NCBI GenBank assembly: GCA_902559305.1
Contig: CACEHK010000008.1
Span: 1 to 39,580 of the forward strand
Origin: an uncultured Pelagibacteraceae bacterium
GTDB taxonomy: Bacteria > Pseudomonadota > Alphaproteobacteria > Pelagibacterales > Pelagibacteraceae
Reading direction: 5' to 3'
Length of the DNA stretch: 39,580 nucleotides
A program made the translations under genes and the position numbers. Positions 8,208 to 16,394 of the stretch are shown piece by piece. Below the pieces are notes generated by a model, which ran no database searches, was not told where the DNA came from, and worked only from the letters and a program-made list of their open reading frames with translations. Numbering within the stretch: the first letter of the stretch is position 1; each line of letters starts with the position of its first letter.

Positions 8208-9355
8208 AGAACAACCAAATCTAATTTTTGTTTCCCCAATCTTTCATTGCCAGTATTGGTCACAAGATATGTTTCTCCTAGATTCATTGCTAATTGATTA
8301 TCAGAATCCATTAAAATCATATGCATAAAAAAAACATTTCCTGGCTCTATTATGTAAGGGTTATCAGTATAAATCATTGGCCAGTCCATCCAGTTTGGTG
8401 AGAAAGTACTTCCCAGAGAGTACCCACATGCATTCATTCTTGCTTTTTTAAAACCAAGATCATCAAAGGTTTTTGCATGTATATCGAAAACATCACCTAA
8501 TTTATTTCCAGGTTTTAACTTATTCTCACAATTTTTAAGTGACTCAATACATGCTTCGTGCATTTTATAGTGTTTAGGATTGGCTTTTCCTATTGGAATA
8601 GTTCTAAACATTGCTGAATGATAATGTTTATATGTGCCAGCCCATTCAATACTTAATTGATCAGGATTAGTTAAAATTTTTTTTTCTGCCTGATACCGGC
8701 AAAGTAAAGCATTGTTACCTGAGCCAATTATGAATTCATTTGCAGGATAATCGCCTCCACCTTCAAAAATTATTCTATTCATTTCCGCTAAAATTTTAGC
8801 TTCACTTATTCCATTTTTTGCATATTTCCATACTTCATTCAAAGCGAGATCCGCAAGTTTAGATGCTTTTTTAACATAAACTATTTCTTCACTAGATTTA
8901 ATTACTCTTAATTTTGTTATTAATTCAGATTTATCAATAATTGAGCAATAATTTTTTAAAGACTCATTAAGACTTAAAGCGTTTCTTCCAGTTAATCCAT
9001 AAGCGTCATATTCTATACCTATTTTTTTTCCTTTAAGATTTAATTCATCTAAAATAATTTTAAGATCATTTGTTGGATTTGATTGATCTTTATCAACCCA
9101 AATTCTTATGTCTTCAATATTTGATGTATTCTGAGCTTGTCTCAAATCAGGAGCTCTAGTTAGCAAAATAACATTTCCTTTTTGATCTAAAACTAATGAC
9201 TGAAAAAAAACATATCCAAAGGTATCATAGCCTGTAAGCCAATACATCGACTCCTGTCTAAACATTAGAAGAGCATCTATATTCTGCTCTTTCATTGAAT
9301 TAATTACATTTGATTTTCTTTTTTTAAACTCTTGTTTCGAAAAATGAAGGCCCAT
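8204..9355 (-). CDS. M24 (pita-bread fold) hydrolase, creatinase/ectoine-hydrolase-like, metal ligands lost
   Basis: The protein has the two-domain layout of the creatinase/aminopeptidase P family: an N-terminal domain (about 1-150) and a C-terminal pita-bread domain. By eye alignment, the five metal-binding positions of M24 peptidases are mostly replaced: first Asp by Glu237 (LSIEWAG), second Asp by Ala (HYHSAMFRT), the GHGIG His by Tyr (CGYSLG), and the EP Glu by His (FFMHMIL); only the last Glu (LGETYLVT) stays. The usual proximal His is Arg220. Such metal-free members include creatinase and ectoine hydrolase, so a C-N hydrolase of a small molecule is more likely than a peptidase. The start at 9355 makes a TAATG overlap with the upstream M23 gene; a longer frame to 9403 would overlap that gene by 49 bases. 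Last gene of a five-gene operon. Confidence 0.8.
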   Translation of the reverse strand: MGLHFSKQEFKKRKSNVINSMKEQNIDALLMFRQESMYWLTGYDTFGYVFFQSLVLDQKGNVILLTRAPDLRQAQNTSNIEDIRIWVDKDQSNPTNDLKIILDELNLKGKKIGIEYDAYGLTGRNALSLNESLKNYCSIIDKSELITKLRVIKSSEEIVYVKKASKLADLALNEVWKYAKNGISEAKILAEMNRIIFEGGGDYPANEFIIGSGNNALLCRYQAEKKILTNPDQLSIEWAGTYKHYHSAMFRTIPIGKANPKHYKMHEACIESLKNCENKLKPGNKLGDVFDIHAKTFDDLGFKKARMNACGYSLGSTFSPNWMDWPMIYTDNPYIIEPGNVFFMHMILMDSDNQLAMNLGETYLVTNTGNERLGKQKLDLVVL

Positions 9356-10161
9356 TAATTTATATTTAGTACAGATGCGGGGTCCAATCTGGTTCCAAAC
9401 CAATTTAATCTTACATCTAAATGAGGACCTGTTGATCTACCACTTGATCCAACCGTTCCTATTATTTCTCCTTGTTCAACAATATCGCCTATCTCAACAA
9501 ATATTTTATCCATATGCATATATAGTGTTGAGACACCATGTCCATGATCAAAAATTAAAGTTGCTCCAGTGAAATATAAATCCTTTTCCGCTAAAGTTAC
9601 CACACCACTAGCCATAGCTTTAATTGGTGTGCCAAGACTTTGAGCAAAATCTATACCATAATGAGGCCATCTAGGTTTACCGTTCAAAATTCTTTGACTT
9701 CCATAAATACCAGTTACTATTGCATTATCTACAGGTAAAATAAATTTATTTTTGAAAAAATCTAAGTCAGAATTTATTTCTCTTGCTTGAGCAATAAGTT
9801 TATTTTCTTTCTTAATTCTTTCATACACTTCCTCAGGTGGAGTTACTTTTTTTTCTTCAAGACCATCTATTCTCTGGATATTATATTTTCTTTTTTGTAT
9901 TTTTTTTACTATTTTTTTTGTTTGTCCTTTATTATTTACTTTGATTACAACATCATATTTTCTATCTTTTCCTATACCAAAGGCAAAATATCCTTCTTTT
10001 GAAACTTTAATTTCTTTTTTGTCGATAATTACTTCTGAGCCAGGTTGAGTTTTTCCAATAATAAAATGTCCTTGGATAAATTTTCCATTAAATTCAACAG
10101 CGTTTACTTCAACTGAAAAAAAAAATATTATTACTAAGAACTTAATTATCTTGCTGTCCAT
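9355..10161 (-). CDS. Exported M23-family (LytM) metallopeptidase
   Basis: This 268-aa protein is probably a periplasmic murein endopeptidase or regulator. It has a signal peptide (residues 1-21, cleaved near VNA), a beta-rich middle part with a coiled-coil-like basic stretch (about 78-130), and a C-terminal M23 domain (about 145-265). The first zinc motif HxxxD is present (H167, D171 in PHYGIDFA), as is YMHMD (about 214-218). The usual HLH is GPHLDVRLNW, so the catalytic H247 is kept but the second zinc His is Asp249. It may still bind zinc through Asp, or be a non-catalytic activator-type protein. The gene overlaps the upstream SDR by 16 bases. Confidence 0.88.
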   Translation of the reverse strand: MDSKIIKFLVIIFFFSVEVNAVEFNGKFIQGHFIIGKTQPGSEVIIDKKEIKVSKEGYFAFGIGKDRKYDVVIKVNNKGQTKKIVKKIQKRKYNIQRIDGLEEKKVTPPEEVYERIKKENKLIAQAREINSDLDFFKNKFILPVDNAIVTGIYGSQRILNGKPRWPHYGIDFAQSLGTPIKAMASGVVTLAEKDLYFTGATLIFDHGHGVSTLYMHMDKIFVEIGDIVEQGEIIGTVGSSGRSTGPHLDVRLNWFGTRLDPASVLNIN

Positions 10162-10913
10162 CCACCATCTACAAGTAAAGAAGTACCGGTAATCATTGAT
10201 GCGGCTTCAGATGCCATAAAAACTACAGCAGATGAAATTTCTGGAAGTTCAGCAAATCTTCCCAAAGGTATACTTTCTAGCATATTTTTTTTAAATTTTT
10301 TATCTTTTAAAAATTTTTTAGTCATTGGAGTAACAACAAATGTGGGAGCTATTGTGTTTACTCTAATGTTAGAAGAAGCCAACTCTAAAGCCATACCTTT
10401 AGTTAGTCCTTCTAATCCAAACTTTGTCATACTATAGACACTTCTTTTAGGTCCACTGACATGACCCATTTGGGAGGAAATATTTACTATTGATCCTCCA
10501 ATTTTTTTTCTATTTTTTGCTTGTAGCATTTTAAATGATACGAGTTGAGCTACATTAAAAACAGCATTAATATTTAAATTTACCATAAATTCCATATTCT
10601 TTTTTTTTACTTTGGTAAAGTGCTCTGGGATATTTGTTCCAGCATTATTAATCAAAATATCTATTCTACCTTGTTTGTTTATTATAGATTTAATTTGATT
10701 ATAGTTTGTTATATCACAAACGTAGGGTTTACATTTTACTTTATATTTTTTTACAATTCTTGAAACATTATCTAGATCATTTTTAGTTCTACTTATAATA
10801 ATTAGATTTGCACCTGCTTCAGCCAAAGCTATAGCACATGCCTTGCCCAATCCTTTTCCAGCTCCAGTAACAAAAGCATATTTATTTTTTAAGTTATATT
10901 TTTTTAAATACAT
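10146..10913 (-). CDS. Short-chain dehydrogenase/reductase (SDR)
   Basis: A classical SDR of 255 aa, acting on an alcohol or ketone with NAD(P). The cofactor motif TGAGKGLGK is at 16-24, the NNAG block at 89-92, the catalytic Ser in NISSQ (146/147), and YSMTK gives Tyr160 and Lys164. The C-terminal VDGGWTAR ending is usual for FabG/gluconate-5-dehydrogenase-like members. It lies in the middle of the minus-strand operon, 2 bases after terC, and overlaps the M23 gene. Possible substrates are hydroxy acids or hydroxysulfonates because of the neighbourhood, but SDR substrate cannot be read from sequence. Confidence 0.88.
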   Translation of the reverse strand: MYLKKYNLKNKYAFVTGAGKGLGKACAIALAEAGANLIIISRTKNDLDNVSRIVKKYKVKCKPYVCDITNYNQIKSIINKQGRIDILINNAGTNIPEHFTKVKKKNMEFMVNLNINAVFNVAQLVSFKMLQAKNRKKIGGSIVNISSQMGHVSGPKRSVYSMTKFGLEGLTKGMALELASSNIRVNTIAPTFVVTPMTKKFLKDKKFKKNMLESIPLGRFAELPEISSAVVFMASEAASMITGTSLLVDGGWTAR

Positions 10914-10915
10914 TT

Positions 10916-11491
10916 TTATAAGATTAGTTTTAAATCAGTATAGATCAATTCAATTGCTACTGCCAGTATAGCAAATAAGCCTATCCATCCTATCCAAGAA
11001 TATTTCTTTATCCAGCCTGAAATTAATGTTGCTGCTGTGGCCATTAAAATTATTGAAAGAACCAAACCAAATACTAGTAACCAATAATGATCTTTTGCTG
11101 CTCCTGCAACTCCTAGTACATTATCTAAACTCATAGTAAAATCTGCAAGCAATACTGTCCAAATTGCTTTTAAAAAACTTGAATTGTCTACCTTTATATT
11201 CTCATCCTTATCATTAGATTTTTTTATTACATCAACATAAAGTTTGTAACAAATATAAAGTAGCGCAAGACCTCCAATTAATCTTAGACCTGTTATTTGT
11301 AGTAAATAAGCTGTTAATAGAGTTAAAATTATTCTTAAAATAACTGCTCCTCCGATACCCCAAAAAATAATCTTTTTTCTTTGTTCAGGAGGAAATTGAG
11401 AAGCAACCATTCCAATTATAATGGCATTGTCTCCTGCCAAAACTAGATCAATAAATACTATCTGAGAAAAAATAATTATTTGTTCATTCAT
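10916..11491 (-). CDS. TerC/YjbE-type integral membrane protein
   Basis: This 191-aa polytopic protein belongs to the TerC family, whose members are linked to metal (often Mn) efflux and export-related metal supply. The two conserved acidic membrane motifs are visible: LVLAGDNAIIIGM near the N terminus and DFTMSLDNVLGVAGAAK near the middle. About six hydrophobic segments can be seen. Length fits the short YjbE subgroup, not the longer Alx type. The start overlaps the stop of the GMC gene by 4 bases (ATGA), so the two are co-translated. The reason for its place among dehydrogenases is unknown; ion specificity cannot be read from the sequence. Confidence 0.85.
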   Translation of the reverse strand: MNEQIIIFSQIVFIDLVLAGDNAIIIGMVASQFPPEQRKKIIFWGIGGAVILRIILTLLTAYLLQITGLRLIGGLALLYICYKLYVDVIKKSNDKDENIKVDNSSFLKAIWTVLLADFTMSLDNVLGVAGAAKDHYWLLVFGLVLSIILMATAATLISGWIKKYSWIGWIGLFAILAVAIELIYTDLKLIL

Positions 11492-13107
11492 AATTTATTG
11501 TCTTCTAATATCATGTCAGACGCTTTTTCTGCAATCATTATAGTTGGTGCATTAGTATTTCCCGATGTAATATTTGGCATAATTGAAGCATCAACGACTC
11601 TTAAATTTTTTATCCCATAGAGATTTAATCTTTCATTAACTACTGAATTTTCATCTTTCCCCATTTTACATGTACCAACAGGATGAAATATAGTTTGTGT
11701 ATAATCACTTCCAGCTTTGACCAATTCTTCATTATTTGTAATATGCACTCCGGGTCTATATTCTTCTGGTTCATACTTTTTAAAGGTTTCAGTTTCTAAC
11801 ATTATTTTTCTTATAAGTTTAAGTCCTTGAGCAGCAACATACCTGTCATCATCAGTTGAAAGATAATTCATTTTAATTTTTGGATAGTCTTTAATATTAT
11901 TACTCACTATGTTGATTTCTCCTCTACTTGTTGGTCTTATATTTGCAACGGTAGGAGTTATTCCTTCGAAATTATGCAATTTAGTTGCCCCAAGAACATC
12001 TGTACTAATCGGCTGGACATGAAATTGTAAATTTGGTGTTTCTCTTGAACTATCACTTTTTGCAAAGCCACAAACCTGGCTTGCACCCATAGTCATGGGT
12101 CCACTTTGATTGAATATATATTCTAAACCAATCATTAAATTACCAAATATACTGTTAATTTTTTTATTTAATGATTTGAGGTTTTTAACTTTGTATACCG
12201 GTCTAAACATCAAATGATCTTGTAAATTTTTTCCAACTCCTTTTAATTCATTAACTGTATTTATTCCAAATTTTTTTAATTTCTCACTATCACCTATTCC
12301 TGAGACTTGTAATATATGTGGTGAACCAATCGAACCTGCGGACAAAATTATCTCACAATTTGTTTTAACTTCTTCTAATTTTTCATTACGAAAATAATTT
12401 ACACTTACTGCTTTTTTTCCTTCAAAATTTATTTTTTGAACATGAGCATTAGTGATTATTTTTAAATTAGATCTTTTTTTTACCGGATTTAAATATCCTT
12501 TTGCAGCACTAGATCTCAATTTTAATCCAAAATGACTATGGCTTGTTGTAAACTGATAATAACCTACACCAAAATTATTACCTGTATTAAAATCTATAAC
12601 TTTAGGTATACCTTTTTCTTCTGCAGCATTTATAAATTCTTCCAACATTTTTAATTTAATTTTTTTATTTGCAACCATTATCGGTCCATTGTCACTATGA
12701 AACTCACTCTTACCTAGTTCATTATTTTCAGATTTTATAAAATAAGGAAGAACATCATTCCACCCCCATCCAGTGTTACCTTGCTGCCTCCAATTGTCAT
12801 AATCATTACTTTGTCCTCTTATCCAAAGAAGACCATTTATAGATGAGCTTCCACCCAAAGTCTTACCCCTTGGATATCTTATTGATCTATTGTTCATACT
12901 TTCATCTTTTTCTGTATGAAAACACCAGTCAACTTTTGGATTATGCATTGTTTTATAATAGCCAACCGGAATATGTATCCATGGATAACTATCCTTGCCT
13001 CCAGCTTCCAATAGCAAAACCTTGTTTCTTGAGTTTGCTGACAATCTATTAGCCAAAACACATCCTGCAGAGCCAGCACCAATAATTATATAATCAAAAA
13101 TATCCAT
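11488..13107 (-). CDS. GMC-family FAD-dependent alcohol dehydrogenase (choline-dehydrogenase-like)
   Basis: A 539-aa glucose-methanol-choline oxidoreductase. The FAD-binding fold opens the protein (DYIIIGAGSAGCVLANRLS), the first GMC signature is RGKTLGGSSSINGLLWIRG (about 82-100), the second is SAGSIGSPHILQVSGIG (about 255-271), and the catalytic His is in FHPVGTCKMG with the partner Asn in SGNTNAPT. I chose ATG at 13107, giving MDIFDYIIIGAGSAG; an in-frame ATG at 13155 adds a 16-residue non-family extension. It is the first gene of the minus-strand operon and diverges from a TRAP transporter. Isethionate dehydrogenase (IseJ) of Cupriavidus is described as this kind of enzyme and such genes sit by TRAP transporters, so isethionate is a candidate substrate; choline-like and other alcohols are the alternatives. 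Confidence 0.9.
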   Translation of the reverse strand: MDIFDYIIIGAGSAGCVLANRLSANSRNKVLLLEAGGKDSYPWIHIPVGYYKTMHNPKVDWCFHTEKDESMNNRSIRYPRGKTLGGSSSINGLLWIRGQSNDYDNWRQQGNTGWGWNDVLPYFIKSENNELGKSEFHSDNGPIMVANKKIKLKMLEEFINAAEEKGIPKVIDFNTGNNFGVGYYQFTTSHSHFGLKLRSSAAKGYLNPVKKRSNLKIITNAHVQKINFEGKKAVSVNYFRNEKLEEVKTNCEIILSAGSIGSPHILQVSGIGDSEKLKKFGINTVNELKGVGKNLQDHLMFRPVYKVKNLKSLNKKINSIFGNLMIGLEYIFNQSGPMTMGASQVCGFAKSDSSRETPNLQFHVQPISTDVLGATKLHNFEGITPTVANIRPTSRGEINIVSNNIKDYPKIKMNYLSTDDDRYVAAQGLKLIRKIMLETETFKKYEPEEYRPGVHITNNEELVKAGSDYTQTIFHPVGTCKMGKDENSVVNERLNLYGIKNLRVVDASIMPNITSGNTNAPTIMIAEKASDMILEDNKL

Positions 13108-13252
13108 TAGATTAGAATGTTTATAATATTTAATCAAAAATTCCAGTAATACCAACGATATTAATTCAAAGTTTTATTATATTAGTGCTTGTTTTAAATT
13201 TTTATTTTTGAGAAACTCTTTTTTTTAAAAAAACAACAAGAGGGAAATTATA
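13108..13252. promoter_or_regulatory. Divergent promoter region, GMC operon / TRAP operon
   Basis: This 145-base gap separates the head-to-head GMC operon and dctP, so it should hold promoters for both. A clear Shine-Dalgarno sequence (AGAGGGAAA, about 13237-13245) precedes dctP. AT-rich TATATT/TATAAT-like boxes occur on both strands (for example TATAATATT near 13121), too many to single one out. I see no strong palindrome that would mark an operator. Confidence 0.4.
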
Positions 13253-14347
13253 ATGAAAAAAATCATTTCAATGATATTTGCTGTTTCTTTAGTTCTTGGT
13301 TTTACAACTAACGCTAATGCAGCAAAAACATTAAAGTGCCAAACCGTTATCAGTGCAAAAGCTGATGAAGTTGTGATGTTAAAAGACTTCACGGATACAG
13401 TTACTGCTCTAACTGGTGGATCACTAAAATTTGAAATCATGCCTGCTGGAACAGTAGTTGGAGTTAAAGAAACTTTAGATGCTGTAGACAAAGGTTTGAT
13501 TGACTGTGGATTTGCTTGGACACACTATTGGTCAGGTGATCATCCAGCTGCTATGTTATTTGGTTCGCCAGTAGCAGGTGGTGGAGTCGGTATTGATAAC
13601 ATAGCTTTCTTATCATGGTTTCAATATGGTGGTGGTAAAGAGTTATACGACAGATTATGGAAAGAAATGGGAAGAGACATAAAAGGATTTATGCTTCAAC
13701 CAGTTGGGCCTGAGGCTTTAGGTTGGTTTCCAAAGCCAATTAAAAATATGGCTGACTTTAGAAAGTATAAGTTTAGAACTCCTCCAGGAATTCCAGGACA
13801 AACTTATAAAGATATTGGTATAGCATCTGTAGCAATGGGAGGTGGAGATATTCTACCCGCTCTACAAGCTGGAACAATTGATGCTGCTGAATGGTGCTGT
13901 CCAAAACCAGACCTTGTTTTTGGTTTCCAAAAAGTATTAAAACATTATTACTTACAAGGTTTGCACCAAGTAGTCGTAAATGCTGACTTTTACATGACTG
14001 GTAAAACATATAATTCTTTATCAGATCATGAGAAAAAATCTTTAGAAGTTGCAGCAAATGCATCTTTAGCTAAATCTTTAAGCTACAGAATATATGAAAA
14101 CGGTAAAGCACTTGCTGAGTTAACTACTAAGCATGGTGTTATATTAGAGGATACACCTTCTGATTACTTTACTGAATATATGGCTGCTGCAAAAGCAACT
14201 TTAAATAAAAATGCAAAAGACAATGCATTTTTTAATGAAGTTTACACTTCTATGAAGAATTTTGCAGATATCGCTGTTCCTTTCTGGAGTGGTGCTCAGA
14301 TGTCAAATGCGAAGCTAGGAATGGCTCACGCGGCAACATTGAAGTAA
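13253..14347 (+). CDS. dctP: TRAP transporter solute-binding protein (DctP family)
   Basis: The periplasmic substrate-binding part of a tripartite TRAP transporter, 364 aa. A signal peptide spans residues 1-23, cleaved after NANA. The conserved binding arginine is in KYKFRTPPGIPGQ, the residue that holds the carboxylate (or sulfonate-like acid) of the ligand. The later GTIDAAEWCCPKPD motif places it in the TakP-like (mannitol/chloroaromatic, 2-oxoacid) subgroup. It is followed by a strong terminator-like hairpin and then dctQM, so it can be made in excess over the membrane parts. The divergent GMC dehydrogenase and nearby xsc point to a hydroxy-sulfonate such as isethionate, but 2-oxo or hydroxy acids are equally compatible with the fold. 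Confidence 0.92.
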   Translation: MKKIISMIFAVSLVLGFTTNANAAKTLKCQTVISAKADEVVMLKDFTDTVTALTGGSLKFEIMPAGTVVGVKETLDAVDKGLIDCGFAWTHYWSGDHPAAMLFGSPVAGGGVGIDNIAFLSWFQYGGGKELYDRLWKEMGRDIKGFMLQPVGPEALGWFPKPIKNMADFRKYKFRTPPGIPGQTYKDIGIASVAMGGGDILPALQAGTIDAAEWCCPKPDLVFGFQKVLKHYYLQGLHQVVVNADFYMTGKTYNSLSDHEKKSLEVAANASLAKSLSYRIYENGKALAELTTKHGVILEDTPSDYFTEYMAAAKATLNKNAKDNAFFNEVYTSMKNFADIAVPFWSGAQMSNAKLGMAHAATLK

Positions 14348-14380
14348 TATAGTTTTAATTTAAAACTATAATCAATTTAT

Positions 14381-14418
14381 AATAAAGCGGACTTTATATA
14401 AGTCCGCTTTATTTTTTT
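14381..14418 (+). terminator. Perfect hairpin plus T-run between dctP and dctQ (attenuator)
   Basis: The arm AATAAAGCGGACTT (14381-14394) is followed by a 5-base loop and its exact reverse complement (14400-14413), then a run of seven T (14412-14418). This is an intrinsic terminator by every visual criterion, with a GC-rich core that stands out in this AT-rich DNA. dctQ starts just 10 bases later and lacks an obvious promoter of its own, so I read it as a partial terminator that lowers dctQM expression relative to dctP. A second near-perfect palindrome, ATAGTTTTAA/TTAAAACTAT, lies just upstream at 14349-14369. Confidence 0.88.
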
Positions 14419-14427
14419 AAGGACTTT

Positions 14428-15039
14428 ATGGTAGACGAACCAAGTAAATTAGATATTTCAGATGAAATGATTGCCGAGAGAAGAGGCGGTTCCGGCAAAA
14501 TGCCGGATGACATGCCTAAATGGATGGCAAAATCTATTATTTTAATAGATAAATTTAGCAAGATAACAGGCAATATAGTTTGTTGGATTTTAATGCCATT
14601 AATCTTAGCAATGACCTATGAAGTTTTTGCAAGAAAATTATTTTTAGCTCCTACAATTTGGGCCTACGATATTAGCAGATTTCTTTATGGCGCTTTATTT
14701 ATGTTGGGTGCTGGTTATGCACTCTCAAAAGGAGTTCATATAAGAGCAGATTTTTTATACAGAAATTTTAAAGTTAAAAATCAAGGTTTAATTGATTTTA
14801 CTTTATATATTTTATTTTATTTTCCAGGCTTAACCGTATTTCTTTATATGACAACTGGCTTTCTACAGGAATCGATAATGCGAGGAGAAAGAGGAATGGA
14901 TACAACATGGATGCCATACATGTGGCCAATAAAATCATGTTTATGGTTTGGAATTATTTTTTTATTAATACAAGGAGTTTCAGAACTACTTAAAAGCTAT
15001 TATGCAATGACTAGAGGGAAGTGGCCAGGTAACGAATGA
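14428..15039 (+). CDS. dctQ: TRAP transporter small permease subunit (DctQ)
   Basis: A 203-aa inner-membrane protein with four hydrophobic segments between about residues 45 and 190, the DctQ layout. The first 40 residues are a polar cytoplasmic extension rich in Asp, Glu and Met (EMIAERRGGSGKMPDDMPKW). AAGGA at 14419-14423 is well placed before the ATG. It works with DctM as the membrane complex that uses the sodium gradient to bring in the ligand delivered by DctP. The stop overlaps the dctM start by 4 bases (ATGA), so the two are translationally coupled. Confidence 0.9.
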   Translation: MVDEPSKLDISDEMIAERRGGSGKMPDDMPKWMAKSIILIDKFSKITGNIVCWILMPLILAMTYEVFARKLFLAPTIWAYDISRFLYGALFMLGAGYALSKGVHIRADFLYRNFKVKNQGLIDFTLYILFYFPGLTVFLYMTTGFLQESIMRGERGMDTTWMPYMWPIKSCLWFGIIFLLIQGVSELLKSYYAMTRGKWPGNE

Positions 15040-16370
15040 TTGCTGAATTAATAGATCCCGCAATACTAGGTTTTATATTAATTGGAGTAATGCTTTTTTC
15101 TATATTTGTTGGTTTTCCAATTTCTTTCACTTTAATATTTTTAGGTTTTGTTTTTGGTTACTTAGGTTTTGGAAAGCTTGTTTTTTATTTGATGACTCTT
15201 CAGTTTTCAATGGTAATGACAGAACAAACTTTAGCCGCCGTACCTCTATTTGTTTTTATGGGTATCATGATGGAACAAGCAGGATTAATGGAAAGATTAT
15301 TTTCAGCTTTCCAATTAATGCTAGCAAAAGTTAGAGGATCACTTTATTACGCTGTTCTTTTTGTTTCAGTTATTTTTGCTGCAGCTACAGGTATAGTAGG
15401 TGCGTCTGTTACAATTTTAGGAATTATGGCTGCTAAATCAATGAACAGATCAGGCTACAACGTTAGATTAGCTGCAGGAACAATTACAGCTGGTGGTACT
15501 TTAGGAATATTAATTCCACCTAGTATAATGCTTGTTGTAATGGGTCCGATAATGGAAATCCCTGTGATTGATTTATTTGCAGCCGCTATCATACCCGGAA
15601 TTCTACTTGCCAGTCTATATGCAGCTTACACCACTATAAGATGTATGATGGATCCAAAATTAGGTCCACCACTACCCGAGGACATGAGAGCTACAAGTAT
15701 GAAAGATGTTTGGATAGAATTTTTCCTTGGCCTAGTTCCACCTGCTGCATTAGTTTTTTCTGCTCTTGGAAGCATTCTATTAGGATTTGCTACTCCAACA
15801 GAGGCTGCTGGCTGTGGTGCAATGGGAGCATTATTATTATCTCTTGCTTATAAAAAATTAACTTTAGCAAAATTACAAGATGCCTTAGTAAAAACTTTAG
15901 AAATTTCTGCATTAATTATGGTTTTAGTTGCTGCCTCTAATTTTTTCGGCGCGGTATTTGCTCGTCTAGGAACACCAATGCTTCTTACTGAATTTTTATT
16001 ATCTTTAGAAATGAATAGATATCTAATTTTAGCTATAGTTATGGGTGTGATTTTTCTTTTAGGTTGGCCTCTTGAGTGGGTACCAATTGTAATGATTATA
16101 GTGCCAATAATATTACCATTAATTGAAGCTCTAGGTTTTAATTTGACATGGTTTGCAATATTAGTTGCTGTTAATTTACAAACTGCCTGGCTTTCGCCCC
16201 CCGTAGCCTTATCAGCATATTTCCTAAAAGGTGTTGTTCCTGAATGGGATTTAAAAGATATTTACCTAGGAATGATGCAATTTATGGTTCTTCAGGTAAT
16301 TGGTTTGATAATTATAATAATATTTCCAAAAATTGTACTATGGTTACCAACTGTCTTATATGGACAGTAA
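15036..16370 (+). CDS. dctM: TRAP transporter large permease subunit (DctM)
   Basis: The large transport subunit of the TRAP system, 444 aa, the usual DctM size, with about 12 hydrophobic segments. Family blocks include AAVPLFVFMGIMMEQAG (about 67-83), TAGGTLGILIPPSIMLVVMG (about 151-170), and FATPTEAAGCGAMGALLLS in the second half. The ending LQTAWLSPPVALSAYFLKGV is also typical of the family. It overlaps dctQ by 4 bases and is the last TRAP gene. An NCS1-type permease starts 24 bases further on, so both transporters may be on one transcript. Confidence 0.93.
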   Translation: MIAELIDPAILGFILIGVMLFSIFVGFPISFTLIFLGFVFGYLGFGKLVFYLMTLQFSMVMTEQTLAAVPLFVFMGIMMEQAGLMERLFSAFQLMLAKVRGSLYYAVLFVSVIFAAATGIVGASVTILGIMAAKSMNRSGYNVRLAAGTITAGGTLGILIPPSIMLVVMGPIMEIPVIDLFAAAIIPGILLASLYAAYTTIRCMMDPKLGPPLPEDMRATSMKDVWIEFFLGLVPPAALVFSALGSILLGFATPTEAAGCGAMGALLLSLAYKKLTLAKLQDALVKTLEISALIMVLVAASNFFGAVFARLGTPMLLTEFLLSLEMNRYLILAIVMGVIFLLGWPLEWVPIVMIIVPIILPLIEALGFNLTWFAILVAVNLQTAWLSPPVALSAYFLKGVVPEWDLKDIYLGMMQFMVLQVIGLIIIIIFPKIVLWLPTVLYGQ

Positions 16371-16394
16371 TTTATATTTGTTTAATATAAGGCA

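Noticed and set aside
9356..9403. Longer start of the M24 gene at 9403
   Set aside because: It would overlap the M23 coding end by 49 bases; the ATG at 9355 forms a TAATG coupling and fits the family N terminus.
13108..13155. Longer start of the GMC gene at 13155
   Set aside because: The extra residues precede a typical FAD-binding start and have no family support.
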